Program-made: the position numbers and the translations under genes
NCBI RefSeq assembly: GCF_014207955.1
Contig: NZ_JACHLK010000003.1
Location: 186,001 to 250,000 of the forward strand
DNA length: 64,000 bases
DNA from: Acidovorax soli
GTDB lineage: Bacteria > Pseudomonadota > Gammaproteobacteria > Burkholderiales > Burkholderiaceae_C
Direction of reading: 5' to 3'
The notes under the pieces: model-generated
Told to the model about the DNA's origin: nothing
What the model saw: the letters and a program-made list of their open reading frames with translations, nothing else
The model's database searches: none
Shown: one piece after another, positions 26,632 through 36,620 of the stretch
Numbering within the stretch: position 1 is the first letter of the stretch
Layout of the letters: each line of letters opens with the position of its first letter

Positions 26632-27558
26632 ATGAGCTTTGTCTACAAGGCTGACCCCACCCGCGGCGCAGTGTGGGCCCAGCGGTTTGCTCAGCAATTG
26701 CCGGATCTGCCGTTTCGCACGTGGCCCGACGTTCCGGACCCACACGAGGTGCGCTACCTCGCCGCCTGGGAACCACCCTCGGACTTGGCCACCCGGTTCC
26801 CGAATCTGGAGGTGCTGTTTTCCACCGGCGCCGGGGTCGACCAGTTCGACTTCTCGGTCATTCCCGAGACGCTGCCGGTGGTGCGCATGGTCGAGTCCGG
26901 AATAGTCCATGGCATGGTCGAGTACACCACGCTGGCCGTGCTGTCCCTGCACCGCGACTGGCACACCTACGCCCAACAGCAGCAGCAACGCCGCTGGCAG
27001 GCCCGCCGGGTGTATCCCGCCTCGTCGCGACGCGTCGGTGTGCTGGGCCTGGGCATGCTGGGCCGGGCCGTGCTGGAGAAGCTGCGGGGCTTCGGCTTTG
27101 ACTGCGCAGGCTGGAGCCGGTCGGCGCGGCGGATCGACGGCATTGAGTGCCACGCGGGCGAAAAGGGTTTGCAGGCGTTCCTGGCCCGCACCGACATCAT
27201 GATCTGCCTGCTGCCCCTGACCGACAGCACGCGCGGCATTCTCTGCAAGCCGATGTTCGACCAGTTGCCACGGGGGGCCGCACTGATCAATGTGGGCCGT
27301 GGCGGACATCTGGTGCAGCAAGACCTGCTGCAGGCGCTAGACGAGGGACAGCTCTCGCGCGCGGTCCTCGACGTCTGCGAGCCCGAACCGCCGCCGCCCG
27401 AGCACCCGTTCTGGCACCACCCCAAGGTGGTGGTGACGCCCCACATTGCCAGCATGACGCAGCCAGAAACTGCGGTGGAGGCGGTGATCGAAAACCTGCG
27501 CCGCCACCGTGTGGGGTTGCCCATGGAGGGCTTGGTGGACAGGGCGCGAGGTTACTGA
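26632..27558 (+). CDS. D-2-hydroxyacid dehydrogenase (glyoxylate/hydroxypyruvate reductase type), paralogue 1
   Basis: 308 residues. The NAD(P) site is [16 protein letters not shown] (~residue 140), the substrate Arg is in [15 protein letters not shown], the catalytic Glu in CEPEPPP and the His in TPHIASMTQ. This is the GhrA-like short form without the extra N-terminal domain. It would reduce glyoxylate, hydroxypyruvate or another 2-oxoacid. It is part of the plus-strand operon and has a close paralogue at 31516-32442. Confidence 0.88.
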   Translation: MSFVYKADPTRGAVWAQRFAQQLPDLPFRTWPDVPDPHEVRYLAAWEPPSDLATRFPNLEVLFSTGAGVDQFDFSVIPETLPVVRMVESGIVHGMVEYTTLAVLSLHRDWHTYAQQQQQRRWQARRVYPASSRRVGVLGLGMLGRAVLEKLRGFGFDCAGWSRSARRIDGIECHAGEKGLQAFLARTDIMICLLPLTDSTRGILCKPMFDQLPRGAALINVGRGGHLVQQDLLQALDEGQLSRAVLDVCEPEPPPPEHPFWHHPKVVVTPHIASMTQPETAVEAVIENLRRHRVGLPMEGLVDRARGY

Positions 27559-27584
27559 ATCTGGATGAATTGGGAGACCAGCAC

Positions 27585-28577
27585 ATGAGAACACTGTTGC
27601 TGAAGAAAGAAGATGTTCGCGGATTGATTGCCACGGAAGAAGTGATCGCCGCCGTTGAAGTAGCCTACAAAGGCTTCAACAGCGACCAGGTGGTGCAGCC
27701 GGACTACATCGGCATTGACCTCCACCCGCCGCGTGGGGACATCGACTTCAAGCTGGGCTACTACAAGGGCAACGAGATCATCTCGATGAAAGCCTCGTCC
27801 GGCGGCTTTCCCAACAACCCGACCACACACGGCGTGCCCAGCGGGATGGGGACCATTCTGCTGTTCGATGCTCGCACCTGTGCGCTGGTGTGCGTGATGG
27901 ATGGTAGCCTGATCACGGGTCTGCGGACTGGGGCGGCCGGGGCCGTGTCGGTGAAGGCCTTGGCCAGGAGAGATGCCAAACGCGTCGCCTCAATCGGAAC
28001 CGGGAATCAGGCCCGCATGCAGATCCGTGCGATCAGCCAAGTCATGAAAATCGAGGAGTTGCATGCGTGGGATCACCACGCCGATTCGATGGCCAGCTTC
28101 AAGGCCGATATCGAACTCGAGCTCGGCATCCCGGTGTTTCTGGCGAACTCCAAGCAGGCAGCGGTTGAACAGGCCGACATCCTGATCACCACCACCCGAG
28201 GCAAAGGCTCAGTGGTAGAGGGTGGCTGGGTCCAACCTGGTACGCACATCGTGGCAATTGGCACCGACGCCAAGGGCAAGCAGGAGTTTGATCCTGAAAT
28301 CTTTCGGCACGCCAAGACCGTTGTGGACTCCATCCTGCAGTGCAGCGAAAAGGGCGAAATACAGCATGCGCTGCGCCTGAATATTCTCTCCAGGGACCGC
28401 ATCCATGCGGAGATCGGTGAGGTCTTGCTGGGCAAGAAGTCTGGGCGCACGAGCGACGAGGAGATCACGATCTTCGATTCCACGGGCATGGCCATACAGG
28501 ACAACACGACCGCCCACAAGATCTACCAGAACGCGCTGGCCCACGGCGTCGGTACTTTTTTTGAGTTCATTGAATGA
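27585..28577 (+). CDS. Ornithine-cyclodeaminase/mu-crystallin family reductase
   Basis: 330 residues from the ATG at 27585. Family marks are the N-terminal [45 protein letters not shown] and the NAD(P) site [17 protein letters not shown]. This family includes ornithine cyclodeaminase, ketimine reductases, EutC of ectoine breakdown and iminosuccinate reductase BhcD of the beta-hydroxyaspartate cycle. Its end overlaps the next gene, a threonine-dehydratase-like enzyme, by 4 bases (ATGA). The pairing fits either EutB/EutC or BhcB/BhcD, where the dehydratase makes an imine and this enzyme reduces it. Confidence 0.85.
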   Translation: MRTLLLKKEDVRGLIATEEVIAAVEVAYKGFNSDQVVQPDYIGIDLHPPRGDIDFKLGYYKGNEIISMKASSGGFPNNPTTHGVPSGMGTILLFDARTCALVCVMDGSLITGLRTGAAGAVSVKALARRDAKRVASIGTGNQARMQIRAISQVMKIEELHAWDHHADSMASFKADIELELGIPVFLANSKQAAVEQADILITTTRGKGSVVEGGWVQPGTHIVAIGTDAKGKQEFDPEIFRHAKTVVDSILQCSEKGEIQHALRLNILSRDRIHAEIGEVLLGKKSGRTSDEEITIFDSTGMAIQDNTTAHKIYQNALAHGVGTFFEFIE

Positions 28578-29545
28578 CCACCTTGCTTGAATACCCCACC
28601 CTCGCGGACATCCTCCAGGCCCGTGAACGGCTGAAGCCTCACATAAAGCGCACGCCGATACTGCGTGCGGAAAAAATCGAGAAGGCCGTTGGTTGCGAGC
28701 TCTATCTGAAGCCCGAGACCTTGCAAGTCACCGGCGCATTCAAGATCAGAGGGGCACTGAACAAGGCGCTGTCATTTACCAGAGAGCAACTCGGTAGCGG
28801 CCTCATTGCGACGTCCTCCGGCAACCACGCCCAAGGCATCGCTTATGCCGCCAGGATGCTGGGTGTCAAGGCCACCATCGTCGTGCCGGTGACTACACCC
28901 AGGATCAAGATCGAGAACACCCAGGCCCTGGGGGCGGAAGTCATTCTGTTCGACGGCGACACGGCCGCCCGCTGGAAGCGGGTGTGCGAGATTGCAGCAG
29001 AGAACAACTACACAGCGGTGCACGGCTTCGAGGACCCCATGGTCATGGCTGGCCAGGGCACCATCGGCTGCGAGATCCTAGAGGACCTGGACGGCGTGGA
29101 CACCGTCATCGTTCCCCTGGGTGGTGGTGGTCTGATTTCCGGCATTGCCACCGCCATCAAGGAAACCAGGCCATCCGTGCGGGTCATCGGCGCGGAACCG
29201 TCCTTGACGCCCAAGTACCACCAAAGTCGGATCAACCAAGAGCGCACCACGCTACCGCTGAAGGACACCATTGCGGACGGAGTGCGTATCAGCGTACCGG
29301 GGCAGAACCCATTCCCCATCATCGAGAAGTACGTGGACGAGATCGTGCTGGTCGACGACGAGTACATTGTCGCGGCCATGCGCGCTCTGGCCAAGGAGGC
29401 GAAGCTGATCGCGGAACCGGCGGCGTCCATCGGCCTGGGTGCCCTGCTGGCGGGTAGCGTGAAGGTACGGCCCGACGAGAAGGTCTGTCTCGTGCTGAGC
29501 GGTGGCAATTGGAATCTGAGCGATCTCGCGGAGATCTACAAATAG
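28574..29545 (+). CDS. Threonine-dehydratase-like PLP enzyme (hydroxyamino-acid ammonia-lyase)
   Basis: 323 residues, the catalytic domain only, without an ACT regulatory domain. The PLP lysine is in [11 protein letters not shown] (~residue 57), the asparagine loop is [13 protein letters not shown], the phosphate loop is [10 protein letters not shown] and the C-terminal serine loop is LSGGNWN. The length and catabolic setting point to a hydroxyamino-acid dehydratase such as threo-3-hydroxyaspartate ammonia-lyase/BhcB or EutB rather than biosynthetic IlvA. It is translationally coupled to the reductase upstream. Confidence 0.85.
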   Translation: MTTLLEYPTLADILQARERLKPHIKRTPILRAEKIEKAVGCELYLKPETLQVTGAFKIRGALNKALSFTREQLGSGLIATSSGNHAQGIAYAARMLGVKATIVVPVTTPRIKIENTQALGAEVILFDGDTAARWKRVCEIAAENNYTAVHGFEDPMVMAGQGTIGCEILEDLDGVDTVIVPLGGGGLISGIATAIKETRPSVRVIGAEPSLTPKYHQSRINQERTTLPLKDTIADGVRISVPGQNPFPIIEKYVDEIVLVDDEYIVAAMRALAKEAKLIAEPAASIGLGALLAGSVKVRPDEKVCLVLSGGNWNLSDLAEIYK

Positions 29546-29731
29546 CGTCTCGTGCGTGCACTGAGGCGTCGACGAACCGGCTCCTGAACAGCGCCCCTTC
29601 GGGTCTATGGTCAAGTCGAAAAGTTCGCAGGCTGAATACGGAATTTGGTTCCGTAGCAACGAGCCACAACCGCATATTCCATGGGCAGTTCTTCCTACAA
29701 TTTTTTGCATCAACCCGCAAAAAGGCAGCCC

Positions 29732-31501
29732 ATGAAATCACCCGACCAGCCGGAGAAAAAACAGCAGCCACCGATGCGTCGCAGCGCCCGCTGGTTCCGC
29801 AAGAACGACTTGCCGGGCTTCATCCACCGCTCGACACTCGCGGCCGATGGCTGGACGCGGGAAGACCTGATCGAGCGGCCCATTGTCGGCATTCTCGATA
29901 CCTGGTCCGACCTCAACCCCTGCAACCTGAACCTGCGTGCGCTGGCGCAGAAAGTCCGCGAAGGGGTGCTGGAAGCGGGCGGGATTCCGTTTGAGATTCC
30001 GCTGATGTCGATCAGTGAAAACCTGGTCAAACCCAGCGCCTTTCCGTTTCGCAATCTGCTGGCGATGGATGCCGAGGAAAGCATCCGGGGCTATCCCCTC
30101 GATGCCGTGGTGTTGATGGGTGGCTGCGACAAAACCCAGCCGGGTTTGCTCATGGGAGCCGCCAGCGCCAACGTGCCTGCCATCGTGCTCAACAGCGGTC
30201 CTGGCACGCCACGGTCCTCCACCGGAGGCCCGCTGGCCACGGCCAACGGTGTGTGGCGCTTTGTAGATCAGCTGCGCGCCGGCTGCCTGTCCATCCAGGC
30301 TTTCGAGAATTTCGAACGCCAGACCATGGGTACCCCTGGCCACTGCAGCGAGATGGGCACCGCCTCGACGATGTCGACTCTCAGCGAAGCATTGGGCATG
30401 GCCCTTCCGGGAAGCAGTCTGGTCCCGTCCAGCGACGGGCGGCGCAGCCAGATCGCGAAGGCCGTGGGGCGGCGCAGCGTGGCCATGGCACAGGGTGGTC
30501 CCGCCCCGTCGGACATCCTGGATGCCCGCGCGTTCGACAACGCGATTACGCTGCTGTGCGCGGTCGGCGGCTCCACCAACGCCATCATCCACCTGCTGGC
30601 GCTGGCGGGACGCGTGGGCGTGCCGCTGACGCTGGACCGCTTCGATGAAATTGCCCGCCGGGTGCCCCTGATTGCGAATGTGCAACCCGCAGGCGACCAC
30701 CTGACCGAGCGCCTGATGAATGCCGGCGGTGTACCGGCCCTGTTGCATGTGCTGCGGCCGCTGCTGCACTTGGACGCGCGCACGGTGGACGGGCGAACCA
30801 TCGGCCAGATTGCGGACGAGGCGCAGGTGTTCGATGCCGAGGTCATCCGGCCGCTGGATACTCCCGTTAAGCCAGGCGCCAGCATCGTGGTGGTCAAGGG
30901 CAACCTGGCGCCGGACGGTGCGGTGATCAAGAGCTGCGCCGCGTCGCCGAAACTGTTCCAACACAGGGGCAGGGCCGTCGTTTTCGACGACGTGCAGACC
31001 CTGGCCGACACGATTGACGACCCGGCCCTGGACGTTGACGCCCACAGCGTGCTCATCCTGCGCAACATCGGCCCGGTGGGTGCGGCCATGCCGGAGTGGG
31101 GCATGCTGCCCTTGCCGCGCCGCCTGATGGAGCAAGGGGTGACGGACATGCTGCGCATTTCCGACGGGCGCATGAGCGGCACAGCCTATGGCACCTCGGT
31201 CTTGCATGTGTCGCCCGAGGCGGCCGTGGGGGGGCCGTTGTCACTCGTGCGCACAGGAGACATGATCGAGCTCGACGTATCCGAGCGCCGGCTCGAATTG
31301 CTGGTCAGTGACGAGGTCCTGGCCCAGCGCCGCTGCGAGGCCCCTCCGCAGGCGCCATCACCTCATGTTCGCGGCTACCGGCATTTGTATGGCCGCGAGG
31401 TCGAACAGGCCCATCAAGGGTGCGACTTCGGATTCCTGCGGGGCGCCAACGCCGATGTCCTGCCCGAAGGGCTGTTCGACGGCTGGGTCGGCGGCTGGTG
31501 A
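29732..31501 (+). CDS. IlvD/Edd-family dehydratase (sugar-acid or dihydroxy-acid dehydratase)
   Basis: About 589 residues from the ATG at 29732 with AAGG upstream. It carries three cluster-ligand regions, TWSDLNPCN, GGCDKTQPG and TPGHCSEMG, plus the C-terminal RISDGRMSGTAYGTSVLHVSPE. The family holds Fe-S enzymes that dehydrate dihydroxy-acids or aldonic acids. TWSDLNPC is more like arabonate/xylonate-type dehydratases than housekeeping IlvD, so it probably acts on a catabolic hydroxyacid. It ends 14 bp before the second hydroxyacid dehydrogenase. Confidence 0.85.
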   Translation: MKSPDQPEKKQQPPMRRSARWFRKNDLPGFIHRSTLAADGWTREDLIERPIVGILDTWSDLNPCNLNLRALAQKVREGVLEAGGIPFEIPLMSISENLVKPSAFPFRNLLAMDAEESIRGYPLDAVVLMGGCDKTQPGLLMGAASANVPAIVLNSGPGTPRSSTGGPLATANGVWRFVDQLRAGCLSIQAFENFERQTMGTPGHCSEMGTASTMSTLSEALGMALPGSSLVPSSDGRRSQIAKAVGRRSVAMAQGGPAPSDILDARAFDNAITLLCAVGGSTNAIIHLLALAGRVGVPLTLDRFDEIARRVPLIANVQPAGDHLTERLMNAGGVPALLHVLRPLLHLDARTVDGRTIGQIADEAQVFDAEVIRPLDTPVKPGASIVVVKGNLAPDGAVIKSCAASPKLFQHRGRAVVFDDVQTLADTIDDPALDVDAHSVLILRNIGPVGAAMPEWGMLPLPRRLMEQGVTDMLRISDGRMSGTAYGTSVLHVSPEAAVGGPLSLVRTGDMIELDVSERRLELLVSDEVLAQRRCEAPPQAPSPHVRGYRHLYGREVEQAHQGCDFGFLRGANADVLPEGLFDGWVGGW

Positions 31502-31515
31502 TCGGGAGCGCAACG

Positions 31516-32442
31516 ATGAAAGTCCTTTACCGCTCCGATGTTGCCCGCGGACCCGCATGGCAGCAACTGTTTTCCCAGCACGCGCCAGACGTGGATTTCC
31601 GTGTCTGGCCCGATGCAGGCAACCTTGACGAAATCGAATACCTGATCGCCTGGCAAGTGCCGCCCGACTTCATCGCTGCGCTGCCGCGGCTGAAAGTGCT
31701 GTTCTCCTCTGGTGCGGGCGTGGACCACATCGACACCTCGGCCTTACCTTCCCACGTCGCGATTGTGCGGATGGTCGAGCCCGGCATCATCAATGGCATG
31801 CTGGAGTACGTGACCATGTCGGTGCTGGCCTTGCACCGGCACCTGTTTGACTATCAGGAACTCCAGCGGCAGGAGCTCTGGCAGCCCATTGAGGTCTACC
31901 CACCATCGACCTGCTCGGTGGGTGTGATGGGTCTGGGGGTGCTGGGTCAGGCGGTGCTGGAGCGCCTGGGCATCTTCGGGTTCCAGCGGCTGGGCTGGAA
32001 CCGGTCGCCCAGGGCATTGCCCGGTGTCCGCTGCTTTGACGGCGATGGGAGTTTGAACGAGTTCCTTGGCCAATGCGACATCCTGATCTGCCTGCTTCCG
32101 CTGACAGTCGCGACCCGCGGCATTCTCGGCGCACGCCTGTTCGCGGCGCTCCCCGCCGGCAGCTCCCTGCTACATGTGGGGCGGGGTGGCCATCTGGACC
32201 AGGAAGCCCTGCTGGACGCTCTCGACAGCGGCCAACTCGGACGCGCCGTTCTGGATGTCTGCGATCCGGAGCCACTGCCCGCCGGCCATCCGCTATGGCG
32301 ACATCCTCGCGTCGTGCTCACCCCCCATGTGGCCAGCATGACCCAGCCAGAGACTGCTGTACCGATTCTGATTCAGAACCTGCGTCGCCACCAACGGGGC
32401 GAGGCGCTGCTGGACGAGATCGATCGCAGAAACGGCTATTGA
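31516..32442 (+). CDS. D-2-hydroxyacid dehydrogenase (glyoxylate/hydroxypyruvate reductase type), paralogue 2
   Basis: 308 residues from the ATG at 31516. NAD(P) site GVMGLGVLGQAVLERLG, substrate Arg in HVGRGGHLDQEALL, Glu in CDPEPLP and His in [12 protein letters not shown]. It has the same length and motif spacing as the 26632-27558 enzyme and is clearly its paralogue, probably with a shifted substrate. It is located after the IlvD-type dehydratase, whose 2-oxoacid product it might reduce. Confidence 0.88.
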   Translation: MKVLYRSDVARGPAWQQLFSQHAPDVDFRVWPDAGNLDEIEYLIAWQVPPDFIAALPRLKVLFSSGAGVDHIDTSALPSHVAIVRMVEPGIINGMLEYVTMSVLALHRHLFDYQELQRQELWQPIEVYPPSTCSVGVMGLGVLGQAVLERLGIFGFQRLGWNRSPRALPGVRCFDGDGSLNEFLGQCDILICLLPLTVATRGILGARLFAALPAGSSLLHVGRGGHLDQEALLDALDSGQLGRAVLDVCDPEPLPAGHPLWRHPRVVLTPHVASMTQPETAVPILIQNLRRHQRGEALLDEIDRRNGY

Positions 32443-32523
32443 TCGAGAGATCGATATTGACCAGGCGGCGCCGCCCCGGGGGCAGCCTGGATGGTTTCAT
32501 TCCCCCCCAACGAAAGGCCTCCC

Positions 32524-33195
32524 ATGTCCATTGTTTTCAAACCCAAGTACATCAGCTTCGACTGCTACGGCACGCTGACCAACTTCCAGATGGCCCCCTG
32601 GGCCCGCAGGCTTTTTGCCGACCGAATCAAACCCGAGGAGATGGACCAGTTCTGCAGGGACTTCGCGGCCTATCGCCTGGACGAAGTACTGGGCGACTGG
32701 CAGCCCTACTACGACGTCGTATATAACTCGGTCCTGCGCACCGCCAACCGCTGGGGTGTGCCATTCCGCGAAGCCGATGTCGCTGAGATCTATGCGGCCG
32801 TGCCGACCTGGGGCCCGCACCCGGACGTGACCGCCGGCCTGGCCAAGATCGCGGACAAGATTCCGCTGGTGATCATCTCCAATGCCATGGACCATCAACT
32901 GGTGCACAACGTGGAAAAGCTGGGCGTTCCCTTCCATCGTGTCTACACGGCACAGCAAGCCAAGGCGTACAAGCCGCGGCTGCGCGCTTTTGAGTACATG
33001 ATCGGCCAGCTCAACGCCAAGCCGGAAGACTTCCTGCACGTCTCCTCCAGCATGCGGTACGACCACATGTCGGCACGCGACGTCGGCATCAAAGACAAGG
33101 CTTTCGTCAATCGCGGGCACGAGCCCGGCGTACCGGCCTACGGCACCGTCGAGATCCCGGACATCGGCGGTCTTGCTGCGCTGGTGGGCCTGTAA
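32524..33195 (+). CDS. HAD-superfamily hydrolase, type II haloacid-dehalogenase family, paralogue 1
   Basis: 223 residues from the ATG at 32524. The nucleophile Asp is in ISFDCYGTLTNF, motif II is VIISNAMD, the Lys is in AYKPRLRAFEYM and the acid loop is HVSSSMRYDHMSARD. The layout is that of L-2-haloacid dehalogenases, which displace a halide with Asp; many relatives act on other 2-substituted acids. It is the last gene of the plus-strand run, with a strong hairpin right behind it. A paralogue lies at 37723-38388. Confidence 0.85.
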   Translation: MSIVFKPKYISFDCYGTLTNFQMAPWARRLFADRIKPEEMDQFCRDFAAYRLDEVLGDWQPYYDVVYNSVLRTANRWGVPFREADVAEIYAAVPTWGPHPDVTAGLAKIADKIPLVIISNAMDHQLVHNVEKLGVPFHRVYTAQQAKAYKPRLRAFEYMIGQLNAKPEDFLHVSSSMRYDHMSARDVGIKDKAFVNRGHEPGVPAYGTVEIPDIGGLAALVGL

Positions 33196-33198
33196 TCC

Positions 33199-33231
33199 AG
33201 CGAGCGGCTGCAGCTGTTGCAGCCGCTCGCT
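33199..33231. terminator. Perfect 14-bp hairpin between convergent genes
   Basis: AGCGAGCGGCTGCA (33199-33212) and its exact reverse complement (33218-33231) flank a 5-base loop GCTGT. It begins 3 bp after the HAD stop codon and 43 bp from the stop of the convergent FAD gene, the place expected for a two-way terminator. There is no T-run on either side, so it may act by stabilising RNA ends or with Rho. Confidence 0.75.
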
Positions 33232-33274
33232 CCACACGCTGCGGGAGCCGGCCAGCGAGCTCGTCCATCACAGC

Positions 33275-34602
33275 CTAAAAATCGGCTACCTTGCCCCATG
33301 CCGAGCCGCTGAACCGCTCCGGCCGGAAGGGTGCGGGATCAAAGATGGGCTGGGCACCGCTGGCCAAATCTGCGATCAGGTGGCCGGCACCGGGGCCGAT
33401 GCCAAAGCCGTGTCCGGAAAAGCCTGCAGCCAGGATGAAACCCGGCACGTCGCCGATGCCGGGCACTCCGTCCGGCGTGCTGTCGATACACCCTGCCCAG
33501 GTGTGGGTGATCGGCGCGTCACGAAGCTGGGGCAGTAGTTCGACGGCGCGGCGCTGGATCTTCCGGATCATGGATACATTGGGCTTCGGGTCGAGGATGC
33601 GCACCCGCTCCATGGGCGTGGGCGCGTCGAGCCGCCAACGCATTGGCGTTTCATGGCCGCCGCGAATCCCTTCCAGGCCTCCCGGGCGGATGTTGCGCCA
33701 AGGCTTTGCGAACATCGGCAGGAACTGAGGCGCGAAGCGCAATAACTGCCAGGCGGGATCCACATGCCCTCTGCCGCTTATGGCAAATGCATAGCGTCCG
33801 TCGCTGCGGCGCGTCACGGACACGTCGGCGCTGACCACGACATCCGGCAACCGGTGTTCCACGGGAGACACGCTCAGGATGGACTGGCGGACAGTGGCCT
33901 GGGGAAAGCGGATACCCAGCTGGCGGCAGAACGATGATGCCCAGGCACCGCCGGCAAGCACGGCCGTTCGGGTCTTGATGACGCCGACTTCGGTGATCAC
34001 GCCGCTGACGCGCCCGCCCTCCAGCTCGATGCCGCGGGCCGCGCAATTCTGGTGGACGCTGCCGCCGAGCTTGACGAGCGCCGTGCCCACCGCAAGAGCC
34101 GCCCTGCCCGGGTCGGCGGTGCCATCGGTGGGTGAGATGACGCCACCTTTCCAAGTACGGCCGGTTGCCCGACGACGCTCGCTGGCCTCGCGGCCGCTCA
34201 GCATCTGGGTGGTCACGCCAGCGGTCCTGGCGAAATCGCGCCAACTGGCCCAACGCGATATCACGGCTTCGTCGTTGCTCAGGTACAAGAGCCCGCAGCG
34301 ATGAAACCCCGTGTCTTCGCCACTCTCGGCGACAAATTGATCCCGCAGGTCCAGGCTCTTGCTCGCTATGGGCATTTCTCGAGCGTCGCGGCTCTGCTGG
34401 CGGCACCAGCCCCAGTTGCGGTTCGATTGCTCGGCCCCGATCCGGCCCTTTTCAGCCAGGGCGACCGACACGCCGCGCTTGGCCAGGTAGTAGGCGGTGA
34501 AGACAACGTGATGCCGCCGCCGATCACGACGACGTCGGCGGAGGCCGGCAGCTTGGTTGAAGTCTGGATGTGTTGCAGCGGAGGGCGCAAGGCGGATCTC
34601 AT
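33275..34602 (-). pseudogene. Frameshifted DAO-type FAD oxidoreductase (left-arm copy)
   Basis: The first ~31 codons from the ATG at 34602 read MRSALRPPLQHI ... ADVVVIGGGI; the frame then breaks near 34507-34515 inside the FAD-binding motif. The rest (TAYYLAKRGVSVALAEKGRIG to the end) continues in another frame for ~410 codons. The paralogue at 41002-42387 reads straight through the same place (AVVIGGGIIGVFAAYYMARRG), so one base is missing here. Apart from this the sequence is well kept, including GFSGHGFGIGPGAGHLIADL. Either a recent knock-out or a sequencing error. It is last in the left arm, after the Lrp gene. Confidence 0.75.
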
Positions 34603-34745
34603 TCGTCAACCACGGGGTTGGATCACCAAAAGTCCAGGCCGCATGTCGCTTGCGTCCATGCCGTATTGAGGGCCTTTGCAAAGCGGGCTGCGATTGTGTA
34701 AGTACCTGCCGACAGATCCTGCCGTAATACTGTCGCTCCCGGGCC

Positions 34746-35246
34746 TCATTCCCAGCGCTTGCGGCTCGCGATGATGTTCAACGGGTATTCGCGCCGGTTC
34801 AGCGGCTGGCGCAAGACGATCCGGCTGGCGAAACGTTCGATACCCATGTCATCTTCCAGCATCTTGTCCATCAGCGCCTGGAAATAGCCGATGCCCGGCG
34901 CCACGATCTTCAGCAGGTAGTCGTAGCCGCCGCTGACGTTGTAGCACTCGATGATTTCCTCGTGTTTCGCGGCGGATTCCTCGAACTTTCGGAAGTCCTG
35001 GGGCGTGTGGCTGCCGAGGGTGATCTCCGAGAACACAACGACATGGTCACCCAGCTTCTCCAATGCGATGTCGGCGCCATAGCTGCGAATCAGCCCCACC
35101 GCCTGCATGCGCTTGGTGCGCAGCAGGCACGGGCTGGGACTCAGGCCCACGGCATTTGCCAGGTCGACGTTCGAACAGCGCCCTTCGCGCTGAAGACGCT
35201 CAAGGATCTTGAGGTCAAACCGGTCAAACGGAACTGCGGATGTCAT
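34746..35246 (-). CDS. Lrp/AsnC-family transcriptional regulator (left-arm copy)
   Basis: 166 residues. An N-terminal helix-turn-helix (DLANAVGLSPSPCLLRTKRM, ~28-50) is followed by the RAM/effector-binding domain (VVFSEITLGSHTPQDF ... ECYNVSGGYDYLLKIVAPGI). SPSPC with the following Lys/Arg is typical of Lrp-type DNA readers. It lies 15 bp after the class-III PLP enzyme, in the same direction, and probably controls the two divergent arms in response to an amino acid. It is intact, unlike the paralogue at 40228-40723. Confidence 0.92.
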   Translation of the reverse strand: MTSAVPFDRFDLKILERLQREGRCSNVDLANAVGLSPSPCLLRTKRMQAVGLIRSYGADIALEKLGDHVVVFSEITLGSHTPQDFRKFEESAAKHEEIIECYNVSGGYDYLLKIVAPGIGYFQALMDKMLEDDMGIERFASRIVLRQPLNRREYPLNIIASRKRWE

Positions 35247-35261
35247 GGCGCCATGGTACCG

Positions 35262-36620
35262 TCAGGCCGATCTGGGCGACGCGGCTTCCGCCTCGGTCAG
35301 CGACTGGTCTAGCGCCTCGACCACCATGCCGGCCTGCTCCTCCGACAGCACCAGCGGCGGGCGGATCTTGAGCACGTTGTGGCCCTGGGCACAGGCGCTG
35401 AGCAGCACGCCTTTATCGCGCATCAGGTTGACCACCCGGCTCGTGAGGCCACGATCCGCCGCCCGCGTCCTGCGGTCCGACACGAGCTCGACGCCCACAA
35501 AGAGCCCCGCCCCGCGCGCGTCGCCAATGGCTTCGTGCTTGGCGGCGAGCCCGCCAATGCCGTCGAGCAGCAACTTGCCGACCTTGGCGGCGTGCGGCAC
35601 CAGCTGCTCTCGTTCGATGGTCTGCAGCACCGCCAGGGCCGCAGCGCACGAGACGGTGTTGCCGGCGAAGGTATTGAAGTAGCGAGAATACTCCCCGAAC
35701 TCCGCCAGGGCATCGGCGGTGGCCAACAGACCGGCAATGGGCTGGCCATTGCCCATGGGCTTGCCCAGGGTGACGATATCGGGTTTGAGGCCGTGGCGCT
35801 GGAAGCCCCACATATGCCCGCCGGTACGGCCGAAGCCAGGCTGTACTTCGTCGGCGATGAACAGGCCGCCAGCACGTTGGATCGCCTCGACCGCCCCCTT
35901 CAGAAAACCCGCAGGCTCGGGCAGGATGCCGTCGCTGGTGAAGAGCGAATCGACGATCAGCGCGGCAGGCTTGATGCCATGGCGCTGCAGATCGGCAACG
36001 GCGGCCTGCACATCGCGCGTGAAGCGCTCGCCCAAGTCGGCTTCCTCGGCGTGGTACTGGCGGGGCGCCGGCACCACGCGCACGTGCGGCCCGAGGTCGA
36101 CCGTGGGACCCAGCGAAGGCGAAAACTGCGACACGGCGTCGGTGATGCCGTGGTAGGCCGTGTCGGTGACGATCACGCCCGTCCCGCCCGTGCGCACCTT
36201 GGCGATGCGGTAGGCCAGGTCATTCGCTTCGCTGCCGGTGCAGGTCAGCATCATGTGGGCCAGATCGGTGCCTGGCACGCTGGCTAGCAGGCGCTCGGCC
36301 AGTTCAAGGATGGTGTCGTGCAGGTAGCGGGTATTGGTGGCAAGCGTCTGCACCTGGCGGCAGATGGCGTCGGCCACCGCCGGATGGCAGTGCCCAAGCG
36401 ATGTGACGTTGTTGTACGCGTCCAGGTAGCGGCGGCCTTGCGGGTCGATCAGCCACGCACCTTCGCCGCGCACGATATGCAGGGGGTGTTCGTACATCAA
36501 CCGGTACGCCGGGCCGAGTAGTGCATTGCGCCGCGTGATCATGGCTTCGGTGGCGGGATCGACATTGGCACGCCCGGGAATGTAGGCGTTGACCATGTTG
36601 AAGTCGGCGGTGGCTTTCAT
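35262..36620 (-). CDS. Class-III PLP enzyme of the AGXT2L/phospho-lyase type
   Basis: 452 residues from the ATG at 36620. The PLP lysine is in DIVTLGKPMGNGQPIAG, with D in FIADEVQPGFGRTG. The N-terminal half has YLDAYNNVTSLGHCHP, NTRYLHDTILELAERL and TGSEANDLAYRIAK, patterns that follow the vertebrate ethanolamine-phosphate/phosphohydroxylysine phospho-lyases (AGXT2L1/2) more than ordinary transaminases. The start overlaps the upstream kinase gene's stop by 4 bases. A kinase plus such a lyase would phosphorylate a hydroxyamine and then eliminate phosphate and ammonia to give an aldehyde. Transaminase activity remains an alternative. Confidence 0.85.
   Translation of the reverse strand: MKATADFNMVNAYIPGRANVDPATEAMITRRNALLGPAYRLMYEHPLHIVRGEGAWLIDPQGRRYLDAYNNVTSLGHCHPAVADAICRQVQTLATNTRYLHDTILELAERLLASVPGTDLAHMMLTCTGSEANDLAYRIAKVRTGGTGVIVTDTAYHGITDAVSQFSPSLGPTVDLGPHVRVVPAPRQYHAEEADLGERFTRDVQAAVADLQRHGIKPAALIVDSLFTSDGILPEPAGFLKGAVEAIQRAGGLFIADEVQPGFGRTGGHMWGFQRHGLKPDIVTLGKPMGNGQPIAGLLATADALAEFGEYSRYFNTFAGNTVSCAAALAVLQTIEREQLVPHAAKVGKLLLDGIGGLAAKHEAIGDARGAGLFVGVELVSDRRTRAADRGLTSRVVNLMRDKGVLLSACAQGHNVLKIRPPLVLSEEQAGMVVEALDQSLTEAEAASPRSA

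Noticed and set aside
27585-29545. Ectoine breakdown genes eutC/eutB
   Set aside because: The order reductase then dehydratase is compatible, but the hydrolase and deacetylase (eutD/eutE, doeA/doeB) and an ectoine importer are absent. Kept only as an alternative.
34366-34602. A separate 78-codon gene upstream of the left-arm FAD gene
   Set aside because: Its first ~31 codons are the missing N-terminus and FAD motif of the FAD gene; it is the same gene split by a frameshift.
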